In this document: one piece after another, positions 1-10,807 of the stretch
Layout: each line of letters opens with the position of its first letter
Position numbering within the stretch: the stretch's first letter is position 1
DNA from: Actinernus sp. WN-2022
Lineage: Eukaryota > Cnidaria > Anthozoa > Actiniaria > Actinernidae
Length of the DNA stretch: 64,000 nucleotides
Assembly (NCBI GenBank): GCA_030867875.1
Contig: JAOWCC010000577.1
Location: 154,496,344 to 154,560,343, forward strand
Direction of reading: 5' to 3'
Translations under genes and position numbers: made by a program
The notes under the pieces: model-generated
Told to the model about the DNA's origin: nothing
Database searches by the model: none
Seen by the model: only the letters and a program-made list of their open reading frames with translations

Positions 1-480
1 GGCCACATAATGAATTGGATAATTTAAGCGTTCAGCTTCTAGATAAGGTGTTTGCTAGGGAGGACCCTTAGAGTTAAAGAAGGACAGTGGGATTACATGC
101 TGAAGCTTAATACTGTCAGGCCTAATGGACTTAACGAGAGTGATTTCTTTTATGACGAGAATCGCAAGAGCCGTGCGCGAAGATAGGTTCATATTTATAG
201 TTCTTGGTCTTAACTTATTATTTCATTTAATTCTCTAGTAGTTCCAAATGGTTACGCGCGCAATTTGTAGAGCGTTATATAGTGCGCGTGTAGTTTAGAG
301 TTGTATTCCATTTTTCAGTTATATTATACGCGCGCACTCCCAATTCTGTATGTATTTGTCATCATTACTTGTAGAATCATGAATGTAACGGTTTATTCAT
401 TCACCCTGAAGAAGGCCGTTCTACACGGCCGAAATATAGGTGGCTATCGTTTAAACATCGTCTTACTTCATTTGTGTTTA
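1..480 (+). mobile_element. Penelope-like retroelement 3' end (degenerate)
   Basis: A plus-strand reading frame, broken by one frameshift near position 70, ends with a stop at 184-186. Its tail reads GQWDYMLKLNTVRPNGLNES followed by a basic stretch. An aromatic residue, then L-x-T-x-x-P-x-GLN, is the pattern I know from the C-terminal GIY-YIG endonuclease end of Penelope-like and related elements. About 220 bases downstream lies a hammerhead-like motif (401-448), which Penelope-like elements carry in their terminal repeats. The element is cut by the window edge. An alternative is another GIY-YIG-bearing retroelement. Confidence 0.45.
401..448 (+). ncRNA. Hammerhead-ribozyme-like motif
   Basis: CTGAAGA (406-412) is followed by a 6-bp stem (GGCCGT 414-419 with ACGGCC 425-430, 5-nt loop), then GAAA (431-434). 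A short ATA/TAT stem then leads to an AUC cleavage-type triplet ending at 448. These are the conserved hammerhead parts in the right order. Against a working ribozyme: an extra A sits between the CTGANGA core and stem II, and stem I is poorly paired. It is probably a decayed Penelope-type copy. Confidence 0.35.
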
Positions 481-746
481 TATATGTATGTATATAAAAA
501 AAAACTTTCTCGAATATATTAAATGATATGAGCTACACTGTAAATTCGAGGGTAAACAAAGTTTATGTATGTACTGAATAACATAACCAAAGAAAACTTC
601 GCTCCAGCATGAGACAGTAAATTATGACACGACACTACAAGAACTGTTATTAATTTAATGTCTGATGAACTGGTTGTGAGGCTTCTGCATTTAATGTATT
701 ACTAGTTTGTGTAATTAAAGAGCCAGAGATGGTTCCCCTTAACGTT
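481..746. other. Intronic stretch, nothing recognised
   Basis: AT-rich sequence between the Penelope-like fragment and the first FN3 exon. Short open frames on both strands have no domain features or good splice context. Confidence 0.5.
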
Positions 747-781
747 TCATTCGCTTTGCCAGACATACAAGTTCCACTTAC

Positions 782-1105
782 TGTCTTGATCTGTATACAC
801 GTTCAGTACATTGCTCGAGTTACTATCCCTTGTTGTCCTAGCAACCACGTATATCGAGTATTCCACATATTTGTAGAGTCCGGCGATATCTGCTTCGCTA
901 GCAGATGTTCCGACTGTTACGCTCAGAAGTCGGATAGGGGACGGTGCGTCGAAAGCACGATAATAGACACGGGTCGTACGGTAATAGACACGGTAGCCAC
1001 GGTGGATGCCTTTAGTTGTAGTTGCATCAATTGCATCCCATTTTACACGGATGGACGTGGAGCTCGTGTGTGCTGCTGTTACATTGGTGGGTACAGCTTG
1101 TGGTT
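782..1105 (-). CDS. FN3 domain exon (ninth and last in window)
   Basis: The exon has 108 codons, acceptor TTATTAG at its high-coordinate end and donor GACA|GTAAGTGG, phase 1-1. The protein begins EPQAVPTNVTAAHTSSTSIR and contains the FN3 core Trp (VKWDAID), the GYRVYYR strand and the L-x-x-Y-V-E-Y-S-I-Y strand, ending TDQD. It is longer than the roughly 98-100 codons of its neighbours because of an extra loop before the GLYKYVEY strand. FN3 domains are spacer or adhesion modules outside the cell. The next exon of the gene lies beyond the left edge. Confidence 0.88.
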
Positions 1106-1416
1106 CTAATAAAGACAATACGCAAAAGCTCGCTCCGTTATTTCCCTTTATAATATAAACTACGGGAACATCTTAAGAACGCGCGATTTCATTGGCTTAA
1201 AGTGTATATCAGGTCAAACATTTGCATCACTAATATCGGTTCTATATCAAGTGAATAGTTGAATAGTAGAATATTTCTTGATTTGAGTGTTGCATCCATG
1301 AGTTATAGAGGTTTATATTTATAGTATATTCAAGCCGGTGGAGTAATATTGGTCTTCATTCATTATACAAAAACTTGCTGGTAAAGATGACCTTCTGTAA
1401 ACAGCTATGTTATATT

Positions 1417-1456
1417 TGATAAGATAAGATAAGATAAGATAAGATAAGATAAGATA
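1417..1456. repeat. (GATAA)n microsatellite, LINE 3' tail
   Basis: Seven to eight GATAA units directly abut the 3' end of the minus-strand LINE. The position fits a microsatellite-type 3' tail of a CR1/L2-like LINE rather than an independent repeat. Confidence 0.8.
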
Positions 1457-2825
1457 ACTTTATTTATACACGGTAGGTCCTTCAGGAGTCATAAAAATAC
1501 AAATTATGGAAATGGCTATATACTACTACTACTACTATAATATGATAAAAACTAAAAATAAATAAAATTTCCCTGCTTTACAAGGACGCCGTGTCTTTAA
1601 GTGCTCACCCCGAGAAATCATGGCAGCGTATTTGAGATTTAAAAGTTGTCAGTGATGACGTCTGTCTAAGGTCTGATGGTAAACTATTCCACAGTACCGC
1701 CCCACTGTAACTCAAACTCCTTTTATAAAAGTCGGTGCGGGGGAGCGGCACTGCCAGCTTGCCATCTGTGTTTCTCAAGTTATATGACGCAACATCAGTC
1801 CGATTGATAAACCTGGAGGCCAAATATTCAGGAGCTTCATTATGTAACACTTTGTACATTAAAATCGATTTACTGACCTTTCGTTGTCGGTCTAGTTTTT
1901 TCCAGTTAAGTAACTGAAAGAGGTTATCGGCGTTAGCGTCATAGCTTGAAAATGTTATTATGCGTGCCGCGCGATTTTGTAATTTTTGTAATTTTCGGGA
2001 AAGGCCTTTGTTACAGTCGCCCCAAACTACACTGCAATAGTCAAAGTGCGGTTGTACTAGCGCATTATAAATGGTAAGCAGTGTCTCTTGAGGAACAAAG
2101 TGCCTAACGCGTTTGATGGCACTTATCCCAGAGGCGATCTTTTTGGATATCGCGTGAACATGATTTTCCCAATTTAGGTTTTGATCAATTTGTACACCAA
2201 GGGACTTTGAAACTGAGACCTGCTTTACTGGGGCTTCGTCAATAACGAAGTTTGGGCTCCCCGTAAGATTAGATAGCCTTTGTCTTGAGCCAATGAGTAA
2301 AAATTCGGTTTTCGTCATGTTTAGCGTGAGCTTATTGGCAGCCAACCAAACATGAATCCTATTCAAATCAAAACTCATACGCTCATTTATTTCTTCTATA
2401 TTATTACTTGCGTATGTTATGCTAGTGTCATCTGCATACATTCTTGGCTGTGAATATACTAAGCTGTTAGGCAGGTAATTTATATATAATAGAAATAATA
2501 AGGGGCCTAGGATGGTTCTTGAGGCACGCCACTCCTAACAACTTTCTTAGATGACTTATAGCTATTAACGATACACGTTTGCATTCGACTTTCTAAATAG
2601 GAATTAAACCAGTTCTGTGCAGGTCCGGTTATTCCATAATATTCTAATTTTGATAGAAGAATAGTATGGTCAACTGTATCAAAGGCCTTTTTTAAGTCTA
2701 GAAAGACAACAGCATTAATGTATCCGCGATCAATATTTAGTGACCAACTATCGGTTGCATCCAGTAGTGCAGTTATATCAGTGATTTTACTACATATTTT
2801 GTCAAAATGGGAAAACGGTTTCATT
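1417..2825 (-). mobile_element. 5'-truncated LINE (CR1/L2-like), one frameshift
   Basis: The minus strand encodes the reverse-transcriptase core. FLDLKKAFDTVDHTIL and SGVPQ sit in the upstream frame (2507-2824). After a single frameshift near 2510 comes ILGPLLFLLYIN, then MYADDTS, the catalytic YADD box. A C-terminal region with NALVQPHFDYCSVVWG and QNRAARIITF continues to a stop at about 1605. A 3' UTR with AATAAAG and a (TTATC)n tail follow. The endonuclease and ORF1 parts are absent, as in a truncated insertion. The limited damage suggests a fairly recent arrival. A second member of the same type lies at 58.0-59.4 kb. Confidence 0.9.
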
Positions 2826-3045
2826 CACAAGGAAAAAGAAATGAAAGTAAATTCCCGAATTTACGTCAAATAACGTCACATCATTAGCATATTGGAAATA
2901 GAAACCTCAACAACTCATAGACGAAACACTCAAAACAAGAAACATTCTACTATTCAACTATTCACTTGATACAGAATCGATCTTAATGATAAAACAAATT
3001 GACCTGATATACACTTTAAGGACTTGCGCTCAGGGTGCACTATTT

Positions 3046-3212
3046 AAGGGTTAGAGACTGGCGTGCGTGCTCTATTGACAAATACAGGCACGCGCTGACT
3101 GTACGATGAACAATAAATAATGCATACTGCATGAGGTCGAAGGCCGATAAAGAAAGCTTGAGCTCATCGTACAGTCAGCATGTGCCTGTATTTGTCTTTA
3201 TGCCTTTTTAAT
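3046..3212. mobile_element. MITE with TACGATGA hairpin (copy 1)
   Basis: The inverted arms GGCACGCGCTGACTGTACGA and TCGTACAGTCAGCATGTGCC are separated by an AT-rich centre. The outer bases match AAGGGTTAGAGACT of the better-preserved copy at 10613-10805. No coding capacity. Confidence 0.7.
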
Positions 3213-3329
3213 ATTCCCACTGAGCGTACAGCGTGCTGTTGTCACCAATAAAACACTGTCATTAGCCAATCACCTGTTTGGATTCTGTACTAGTACTGTG
3301 CTCAAATTTGGAATATTGATTTCTTATAA

Positions 3330-3800
3330 AAGCACGCCCGAACAGGAGAATTGCGTAGATCGAATTTCAAAACAAATACAAGATGGTTTTCCATGTTCAA
3401 TAACAAAATAATCGCTCGAGGTCTTGAAAAACTGCGAATGCACGAGCGGAACACGAGTACATTTATCATATTTTTCAACACGTCGAAAGTGCATTATTTT
3501 GTTATAGGACATATAGGAGAACCATTTTCTATTTGTTTTATAATATGAAACTTAATCTACGTGGAAAGAAATTCTCGAGCGTGCATTATACGAAAATCAA
3601 ACACGCAGAGCATGCAGCCAATGAAATCGTGCGTTCTTAGGATGCTAAATGAAAATAATGCACTTTCGAGGGTCTTCAAAATCTGCTAAATGTATTCGCG
3701 TTTGGCTCGTGCATCCGCAGATTTTCATGACCTCAAGCGTGCGTTATTTTTATAAAACACGGAGAACCATTTTTTATTTAAGACCACTGATATCTATAAA
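3330..3800. repeat. Diffuse inverted-repeat element
   Basis: Segments around 3483-3505 (GAAAGTGCATTATTTTGTTA) and 3648-3668 (its inverse) pair imperfectly. Phrases such as GAGAACCATTTT occur on both sides. This fits an old foldback element. No exon seen. Confidence 0.4.
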
Positions 3801-4043
3801 AATGAAACAAAGAAAACAAATCAAGCACTGTAAAATGTCTGTAAAGTGCTTACATTTTACAAAATAATTATATACTTTATAAATAGTTCTTCAAAGCCTG
3901 TAAATGGTTTGATTTTTCCAATGATGTTGATAATGAAACTTTATTAATGTCGTTAACTGGCTTCATTAATGCAGATGTATCTGAAGAATTGTGACAGGGA
4001 AACCTGACTGGAAAAGCTAGAGAAGTTAGTGTTTCCATCCTAC

Positions 4044-4343
4044 CTTGTTCATCAGTCGTGGCCAGATAGCGAGCGCTCCAGGGCCCTTTGCCCACGCTGG
4101 TAAACGCACACACCGACACCGTGTAGTTAGTCCAGAGGTCAAGTCCTCCAACCACAGCGTACAGAGTACTTTCGCCATGCGTAGTAGTATTGGTACGAAA
4201 TTCACCGGTGACTTCATATACTGTTACGTGATAACCTCTGATGATACCTTTCTCTTTATCCTCTGGCATTCGAAGCCATTTGATTGTCAGTTCGGTCTTC
4301 TTTGGATCAATTGATGTTATGTTGACAGGCACGCCGTCTGGAA
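4044..4343 (-). CDS. FN3 domain exon (eighth)
   Basis: 100 codons, acceptor ACTTTGTAG, donor GAACAAG|GTAGGA, phase 1-1. It starts with VPDGVPVNITS and carries the FN3 Trp (IKWLRMPED), the GYHVTVYEV strand, the L-x-L-W-T-N-Y-T-V-S-V strand with the conserved Tyr, and a closing TTDEQ. NIT and NYT are possible N-glycosylation sites. A conserved G-x-G-P-W-S turn (SVGKGPWSA) precedes the last strand, as in its FN3 neighbours. Confidence 0.9.
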
Positions 4344-4399
4344 CTACAAAGTCATAACACAATAGTGTTAAAAACGAATTGAACAGTTGTTATCAAGGT

Positions 4400-5343
4400 T
4401 TTTTATCGTTTGTCCTATTGTTTCAACTGTCTGAAAACCCCTAGGTCCGGTTGTTCGAAAGGAGGGTAAACGTAGATTACAATTACAGATTTAGCGCTAT
4501 CCTGGAGATTCGACATTGACTCAGACGGCGAACTTAATTCGTTAAACCGATTGTATAGAACAGGAAATCTGGGTCTAGATTTGAACTTAGCACGAAAATA
4601 ACATTTCAAGGTGGCTGCAAAATTCAAGCATTTAGTTCGGTACATGAGAACAGCGGCGTTTGAATCAGAGCCTCTCTAGTGTCACATAAATTGACGGCAC
4701 CTACCAAACCTACATGCACTTCATTTGCCGTACTTATCATCTGTTAAGTTTGGCGCATGAAATGTTAGCCATCTGAAACAGGTCTTATGGCTCTATCAAT
4801 TTCAAACCTGCCCAGCCCCCATGCACCCGGGCATCTGTGGAGCATTTGACATTTTGGAATCAGAACGTTGCAAATGCCCCACCGTTGGGGTCAGCTAAGC
4901 TATGCAAATGCCCCACCATGGGGAGGCTTTGGAACGATTGCAAATCTCTTATAAAATTCGCTATTTTGGCGCACTTTAACCAAGTCCCCACCCTGACAAC
5001 TTTTCTTTGCTGACCGGACCAACACTCCGGGCCTTAAAATATCTCAGGGCCTTAAAATATCTTTAACTTTAGCAACATTGAGCAATAATTCCTTGTAATT
5101 TCAGTGAATACTTGCTGCTAAACAATAAGAGAGACGCTGCAGGTATTATTCAGGTCGAGTACTCTTGACGGTTTACTACGTGGGATATATGTGCGGCGGT
5201 ACCGCGTCCGGTTTTCCGAAATTCGAGTGATTCAGAATAATCAAACATCCGGGTTTGTTTTCACAATAACTTGGAGATCCAGATTTTGGAGCTATTAATG
5301 ATTTGCTCATAAAACCTGGTGTGGTTCTGGACCCTATGGCCGC
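4400..5343. other. Intronic stretch with SINE fragment
   Basis: Mostly unassigned. 5005-5065 (GACCGGACCAACACTC followed by CTTAAAATATCTCAGGG) matches the body of the tRNA-Asp-like SINE seen complete at 27.1 kb. GCAAATGCCCCACC repeats twice near 4870-4920. Confidence 0.45.
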
Positions 5344-7245
5344 ACCTACCTACCATGTATCATACAAGTGCCATGACCACACATACCTACCATGTATCAT
5401 ACAGGTGCCATGACCACACATACCTACCATGTATCATACAAGTGCCATGACCACACATACCTACCATGTATCATACAAGTGCCATGACCACACATACCTA
5501 CCATGTATCATACAAGTGCCATGACCACACAGACCTACCATGCATCATACAAGTGCCATGACCATACATACCTACCATGTATCATACAGGTGCCATGACC
5601 ACACATACCTACCATGTATCATACAAGTGCCCATGACCACATATACCTACCATGTATCATACAAGTGCCCATGACCACACATACTTACCATGTATACCAT
5701 GTATCATACAAGTGCCATGACCACACATACCTACCATGCATCATACAAGTGCCATGACCATACATACCTACCATGTATCATACAGGTGCCATGACCACAC
5801 ATACCTACCATGTATCATACAAGTGCCCATGACCACATATACCTACCATGTATCATACAAGTGCCCATGACCACACATACTTACCATGTATCATACAAGT
5901 GCCCATGACCACACATACCTACCATGCATCATACAAGTGCCCATGACCACACATACCTACCATGTATCATACAAGTGCCATGACCACACATACCTACCAT
6001 GCATCATACAAGTGCCATGACTACACATACCTACCATGTATCATACAAGTGCCATGGCCACACATACCTACCATGTATCATACAAGTGCCATGACCACAC
6101 ATACCTACCATGTATCATACAGGTGCCATGACCACACATACCTACCATGCATCATACAAGTACCCATGACCACACATACCTACCATGTATCATACAAGTG
6201 CCATGACCACACATACCTACCATGTATCATACAAGTGCCATGACTACACATACCTACCATGCATCATACAAGTGCCATGACTACACATACCTACCATGTA
6301 TCATACAAGTGCCATGGCCACACATACCTACCATGTATCATACAAGTGCCCATGACCACATATACCTACCATGTATCATACAAGTGCCCATGACCACACA
6401 TACTTACCATGTATACCATGTATCATACAAGTGCCATGACCACACATACCTACCATGCATCATACAAGTGCCATGACCATACATACCTACCATGTATCAT
6501 ACAGGTGCCATGACCACACATACCTACCATGTATCATACAAGTGCCCATGACCACATATACCTACCATGTATCATACAAGTGCCCATGACCACACATACT
6601 TACCATGTATCATACAAGTGCCCATGACCACACATACCTACCATGCATCATACAAGTGCCCATGACCACACATACCTACCATGTATCATACAAGTGCCAT
6701 GACCACACATACCTACCATGCATCATACAAGTGCCATGACTACACATACCTACCATGTATCATACAAGTGCCATGGCCACACATACCTACCATGTATCAT
6801 ACAAGTGCCATGACCACACATACCTACCATGTATCATACAAGTGCCATGGCCACACATACCTACCATGTATCATACAAGTGCCATGACCACACATACCTA
6901 CCATGTATCATACAGGTGCCATGACCACACATACCTACCATGCATCATACAAGTGCCCATGACCACACATACCTACCATGTATCATACAAGTGCCATGAC
7001 CACACATACCTACCATGCATCATACAAGTGCTATGACCACACATACCTACCATGTATCATACAAGTGCCATGACCACACATACCTACCATGTATCATACA
7101 AGTGCCATGACCACACATACCTACCATGCATCATACAAGTGCCCATGACCACACATACCTACCACACATACCGCACATAAAAACGTGCCCATGATCGCAC
7201 ATATCTACCATGTATCATTCAAGTGCCCATGACCGCACATAAAAA
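5344..7245. repeat. 37-bp minisatellite, about 50 copies
   Basis: The unit is close to CATGACCACACATACCTACC plus ATGTATCATACAAGTGC. Variants (GCCC insert, GGCCAC, GACTAC, ACAGG, TGTATACCATGTAT) are shared between distant parts. The block holding the rare TTACCATGTATACCATG variant recurs about 719 bp away (5683 and 6402), so large internal duplications occurred. 37 is not a multiple of three, so the long open frames across it repeat every 111 bases and are not genes. The array ends about 35 bases inside the intron from the 5' splice site of the FN3 exon at 7281. Confidence 0.95.
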
Positions 7246-7280
7246 CGCATTTTTAAAATATAAATGAAAATATTGCTTAC

Positions 7281-7583
7281 TATCCTCCGCCGTTGTGCAA
7301 TAGACTGGAGTCGAGATGTTACCATCACCTTTCACAGTGAAGGCCAGCACTCTGATGTCATACGTCATGTACACCTGCAGGCTTATTAGCTCTATGTGCA
7401 TCAGTGATCTGTTGTTCACAGTTATTTCTTGAAATACTGTTGTCCTTTTAGCTCTTCTATATAGCACTTTGTAGCCAAGTACGATGCCATTTCGATGGTC
7501 CTTAGGAACTGCTTGCCATTCGACATGAATGGATATAGTGCTTGTGTTCCGTGCGGTAATGTTACTGGGAGACCGGGAGGGGA
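7281..7583 (-). CDS. FN3 domain exon (seventh)
   Basis: 101 codons, acceptor TTTCCATTAG, donor GGATA|GTAAGC, phase 1-1. It begins VPSRSPSNITARNTSTISIH and has the FN3 Trp (VEWQAVPKD), GIVLGYKVLYRR, the Y-M-T-Y-D-I-R-V-L-A-F-T strand, and ends TTAED. The minisatellite 3' of it starts very close to the donor. Confidence 0.92.
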
Positions 7584-7636
7584 CTAATGGAAATCGGATG
7601 TCAGAAATACGACAGTTAGTCTTTTGAATTGGCAGT

Positions 7637-7720
7637 GTATTATTTATCATTATCACGTGACCCGTACGGGCACGCGCGCGCTTTCCTTGCAAACCATTTA
7701 CAAAAGTCACGTGATGGAGT
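7637..7720. repeat. Dispersed repeat with CACGTGA arms (copy 1)
   Basis: About 80 bases containing ATCACGTGACTTTTGTAAAT on the minus strand recur on the plus strand at 19285-19370. It carries two TCACGTGA palindromes here. The elements are probably non-autonomous transposon fragments. Confidence 0.55.
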
Positions 7721-8036
7721 CGTACGTGTTTGATGTGAGCGGGCTGGAAAAAATCAATTAGGTCACAAAACGTATTTATATTATTTCGATCTCCAATAGC
7801 AGGCGAGCGGAATAGATAGACAGATCGTAACTGACTTTCCAAAATAATGGATTGCAAACAATTAATCTTATTTATATGGGGCTCCTACGGCGAAGTTCGA
7901 GTAGTGGTGAATGATTGACAGTATGCATGAATTGCGCATGCGCAGTTGCTATTCGCACGCTACAGAAAACCATCTTTTTTCTGAATTCTTAAATGAATTG
8001 ATTACTACAGAATAATATAAGTTGTTTTTAACTTAC

Positions 8037-8176
8037 CGTCCTCTGCCGTCGTCATGTTTAACGCGATACTCGGTACACCATTCTTGATTGTCACTGCCAA
8101 CACTTGAACTCCATATATGGTATACTTCTTTAGACCGACAATTTCGAAACTCGATGAGCCACTCGTTACCGCTCGT
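8037..8176 (-). CDS. FN3 domain, C-terminal half exon (sixth FN3)
   Basis: 140 bases, phase 2 in and phase 1 out, donor GACG|GTAAGT. The acceptor ACGTAG has a weak pyrimidine tract but is the one that restores the frame. It encodes RAVTSGSSSFEIVGLKKYTI then YGVQVLAVTIKNG and ends MTTAEDG: the E-F-G strands of an FN3 fold with the conserved Tyr. It completes the half domain at 9388-9559. Together they give 104 codons. This is the only FN3 of the nine that is split by an intron. Confidence 0.85.
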
Positions 8177-8654
8177 CTACGTCTTTTCGAGGTTTGAATC
8201 CTTATGATAGAAGTAAAGATATACAGTTATGGCACACGTAAGTGAAGTCCTGCCGTTGAACACAATTCTTTCGGTTATTTGAAGTTTGATATCTAACAGT
8301 TACATCGGTACGTTAACAAATTGAAGTTATTCTTTTCATGTTTATCCTAATATTGACGATGATTTTTGTCATAACATCAATAAAATAGCTGTGGATCCAC
8401 GAGGCGTCTTTTATATGGAAAATGTCGGCCATTTCGGTTTTTACAACAAACTTTATGCGATCGCATGCGCGCCTCGCTTCAGCAGTATTGTCTGTCTTCT
8501 TATTGACGACGAGGAATAGCCAATTAGAGAGCGAGAAAATTAAATGCGCATTTGTTGTTACTGAAATGTATTTTATAAGTCTGGTCATTGTTTTGAGGTG
8601 GAGAAACAATGGACAGAAGTGAAAAATACAAGTGTAAAAGTTTTATCGAATAGG

Positions 8655-9003
8655 CCTTATGCATGATACCTACACTACCAGAATGTTCTTTTGTTATACT
8701 CTAATTTAGACCATTGTCGTGTTATTCTCAGAGGAGAGAATAGACCTTATGCATGATACCTACACTACCAGAATGTTCTTTTGTTACTCTAATTTAGACC
8801 ATTGTCTTGGTATTCTCAGAGGAGAGAATAGACCTTATGCATGATACCTACACTACCAGAATGTTCTTTTGTTACTCTAATTTAGACCATTGTCTTAGTA
8901 TTCTCAGAGGAGAGAATAGACCTTATGTATGATAACTACACTACCAGAATGTTCTTTTGTTACTCTAATTTAGACCATTGTCTTGGTATTCTCAGAGGAG
9001 AAG
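8655..9003. repeat. 88-bp tandem repeat, four copies
   Basis: Units starting CCTTATGCATGATACCTACA at 8655, 8745, 8833 and 8921 (spacing 90, 88, 88). The copies are nearly identical. It lies in the intron that splits the sixth FN3 domain. Confidence 0.92.
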
Positions 9004-9387
9004 AAATGTCGTGTCAAAGTGAGGTCACAAAAGGATGACATCATTCATAAGAGCGAATGGCTCCTTCTCTGTACCGTGAAACCTTCAGGTCTTTCTTAGT
9101 TCCAACACAGAGTTGTTTTCGTTTTACTGACGTTTTCACTCCAAAATTGAAAATATTGAAAGGAATGATAAATCTAATACATGTAGGTATCACACATTTA
9201 GAAAATTTATAGTCATACAGACAAGTGGATCAATCCACTGACGTAATAGTAGAACGTCAGACCGTCATTTGCATTTCAAATAATTAGAATCTAAATAATG
9301 TAGATTGGAATGAGACGCATAATGTTTCTTGGTTTCCCAAACAGGTTTTCCTTTTTTCTTCATAAAACCTTCTGAGGTTTAGTTTAC

Positions 9388-9559
9388 CTTATTGTGGTAT
9401 TTTTCTTGGTGTTTTCTTGAGATAAACGTTCCCAGTAAATCACGGCGTACGCTCTTAGTTTTCCGTTAAGATATAAAGTATCCACGGGATCCCAACTAAT
9501 AACCAAGCTTGTGGAGCTCGTGTTGCGTGCGGTTACGTGTTTTGGCGGTTGACTCGGAG
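9388..9559 (-). CDS. FN3 domain, N-terminal half exon (sixth FN3)
   Basis: 172 bases, phase 1 in (acceptor CTTTTTAAG), phase 2 out (donor ATAAG|GTAAAC). The reading is APSQPPKHVTARNTSSTSLV, then the FN3 Trp in ISWDPVD, then LRAYAVIYWERLSQENTKKN. This supplies strands A to about D, and the missing strands are in the exon at 8037-8176. It is too interrupted to stand out as one open frame, and was found from the minus-strand translation and the phase match. Confidence 0.85.
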
Positions 9560-9599
9560 CTTAAAAAGAAACAAGAACAGGAGAAAAAAGTAAGTTATA

Positions 9600-10612
9600 T
9601 ATTCGAACCCATTTTTAACTCGTGGATACGCGAATGCACAGTAACGAGTCATTAGGATGATGTGGACTTTTGTCACGTGCACTAGCGGTACCTGTAACGT
9701 GTTTATGCAAATTATATTAGTTTAATGTTCAAATTTCGTGCATTGTACAAAATCCAAGTATGTGATTGGCTAATGAGCGTGCATTATTGGTGACCACAGC
9801 ACTCGACCCAGACCCTCTCTTACCTAAGGAAAGGGAGATCTGATACAGTGACTGAGTGAGCATTCGCTTAGTTACGTGTTTGGACGGCTTGCAAAACCTC
9901 ATTACAATCGCCTATTTAACAGTGAAAATGTAGACAATTACTAGAAAGGTAACGGCAGGATTGAACTCTGTTTCTTGTGTAACAGAAGATATATATTTTG
10001 AGGCGACATTTGCATAATCGCTCGTTGGAAATGGCTGAAATTTGCAAGTGCTGGAAGTACAACTCAACAAGTGTCCGAGTGAATAAAAGTTTCTACTACA
10101 CTCTAGCAGTCTTACTCAAGAAATGGATTTTATTTCCGTCAATAGGAGGAGACAATGAAGCGACAATTCAGTGGATGGTTCTAAAACCTAGGATGTTTTT
10201 ATTTAGAAAATGTTTGCATCAGAGCCGAGCACACGGTTTCAAGATTTCAATTCACTGGAATCTGCAGGTTAGTTATTTTCGAATAAAAGAAACTATTAAA
10301 GAAAGTAGACTATCTAGGAGTTAAGCCGGCTAAATACTTGATATTTGAATACATGGCTACAAGAGAAACGTTTTAAAATGTACAATGTACAAATCATACT
10401 CGCAAGGCGTCAACTAAACTGACCGATCGCCAAAGTAAAATATTAAAAGTCCTGTTTTTATTCATTGTCTATTGAAATTACATTTCTTTGTGGAGATATT
10501 TACCGTAAAATGATTTAATTCATGCGAAATATTTGACTTCTTTATGAAATTGTTATTGACCTCTATTACAATTAAAATTCAATGCTGACAGTGCACTCAG
10601 TTTGAATATTAA
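9600..10612. other. Intron, nothing recognised
   Basis: Unassigned AT-rich DNA. A 108-codon plus-strand open frame at 9998-10324 shows no domain, repeat or splice support and is not annotated as a gene. Confidence 0.5.
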
Positions 10613-10805
10613 AAGGGTTAGAGACTTTATGTTTGTGCTTTATCGGCAAAATACAGTCACTTGCTGACTGTACGATGAACTCAACATTTCTTCATACTGC
10701 ATTCGGCCTTCGGCCTCATGCAGTATTCATTATTTTTCGTTCATCGTACAGTCAGAGCGTGCCTGTATTTGTCGATAAAGCACTCACAAGCAGTCTCTAA
10801 CCCTT
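10613..10805. mobile_element. MITE with TACGATGA hairpin (copy 2)
   Basis: Arms AAGGGTTAGAGACT... and ...AGTCTCTAACCCTT pair, with GCTGACTGTACGATGAAC and GTTCATCGTACAGTCAG inside and a palindromic centre GGCCTTCGGCC. Same family as 3046-3212. It directly abuts the next element at 10808. Confidence 0.85.
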
Positions 10806-10807
10806 AC

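Larger units (their letters stand above)
1197..3019. mobile_element. TTAA-ended foldback element (copy 1), split by a LINE
   Basis: The left arm (TTAAAGTGTATATCAGGTC from 1197) and right arm (inverse, ending 3019) pair over about 150 bases, including a shared segment spelling AAGTGAATAGTTGAATAGTA. A relative with the same arm features sits at 19436-19902. TTAA at both ends may be the target duplication or part of the arms. A LINE (1417-2825) lies inside. Confidence 0.6.

Noticed and set aside
5962..7036. Several 68-93-codon plus-strand frames (MYHTSAMTTHTYH...)
   Set aside because: They are translations of the 37-bp minisatellite, repeating every 37 residues, with no support as proteins.
5344..7245. 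Regular repeats as a possible CRISPR array
   Set aside because: Head-to-tail minisatellite without unique spacers, in animal DNA.
9998..10324. 108-codon plus-strand frame
   Set aside because: No start context, domain, repeat family or splice support. This length is expected by chance in 64 kb.
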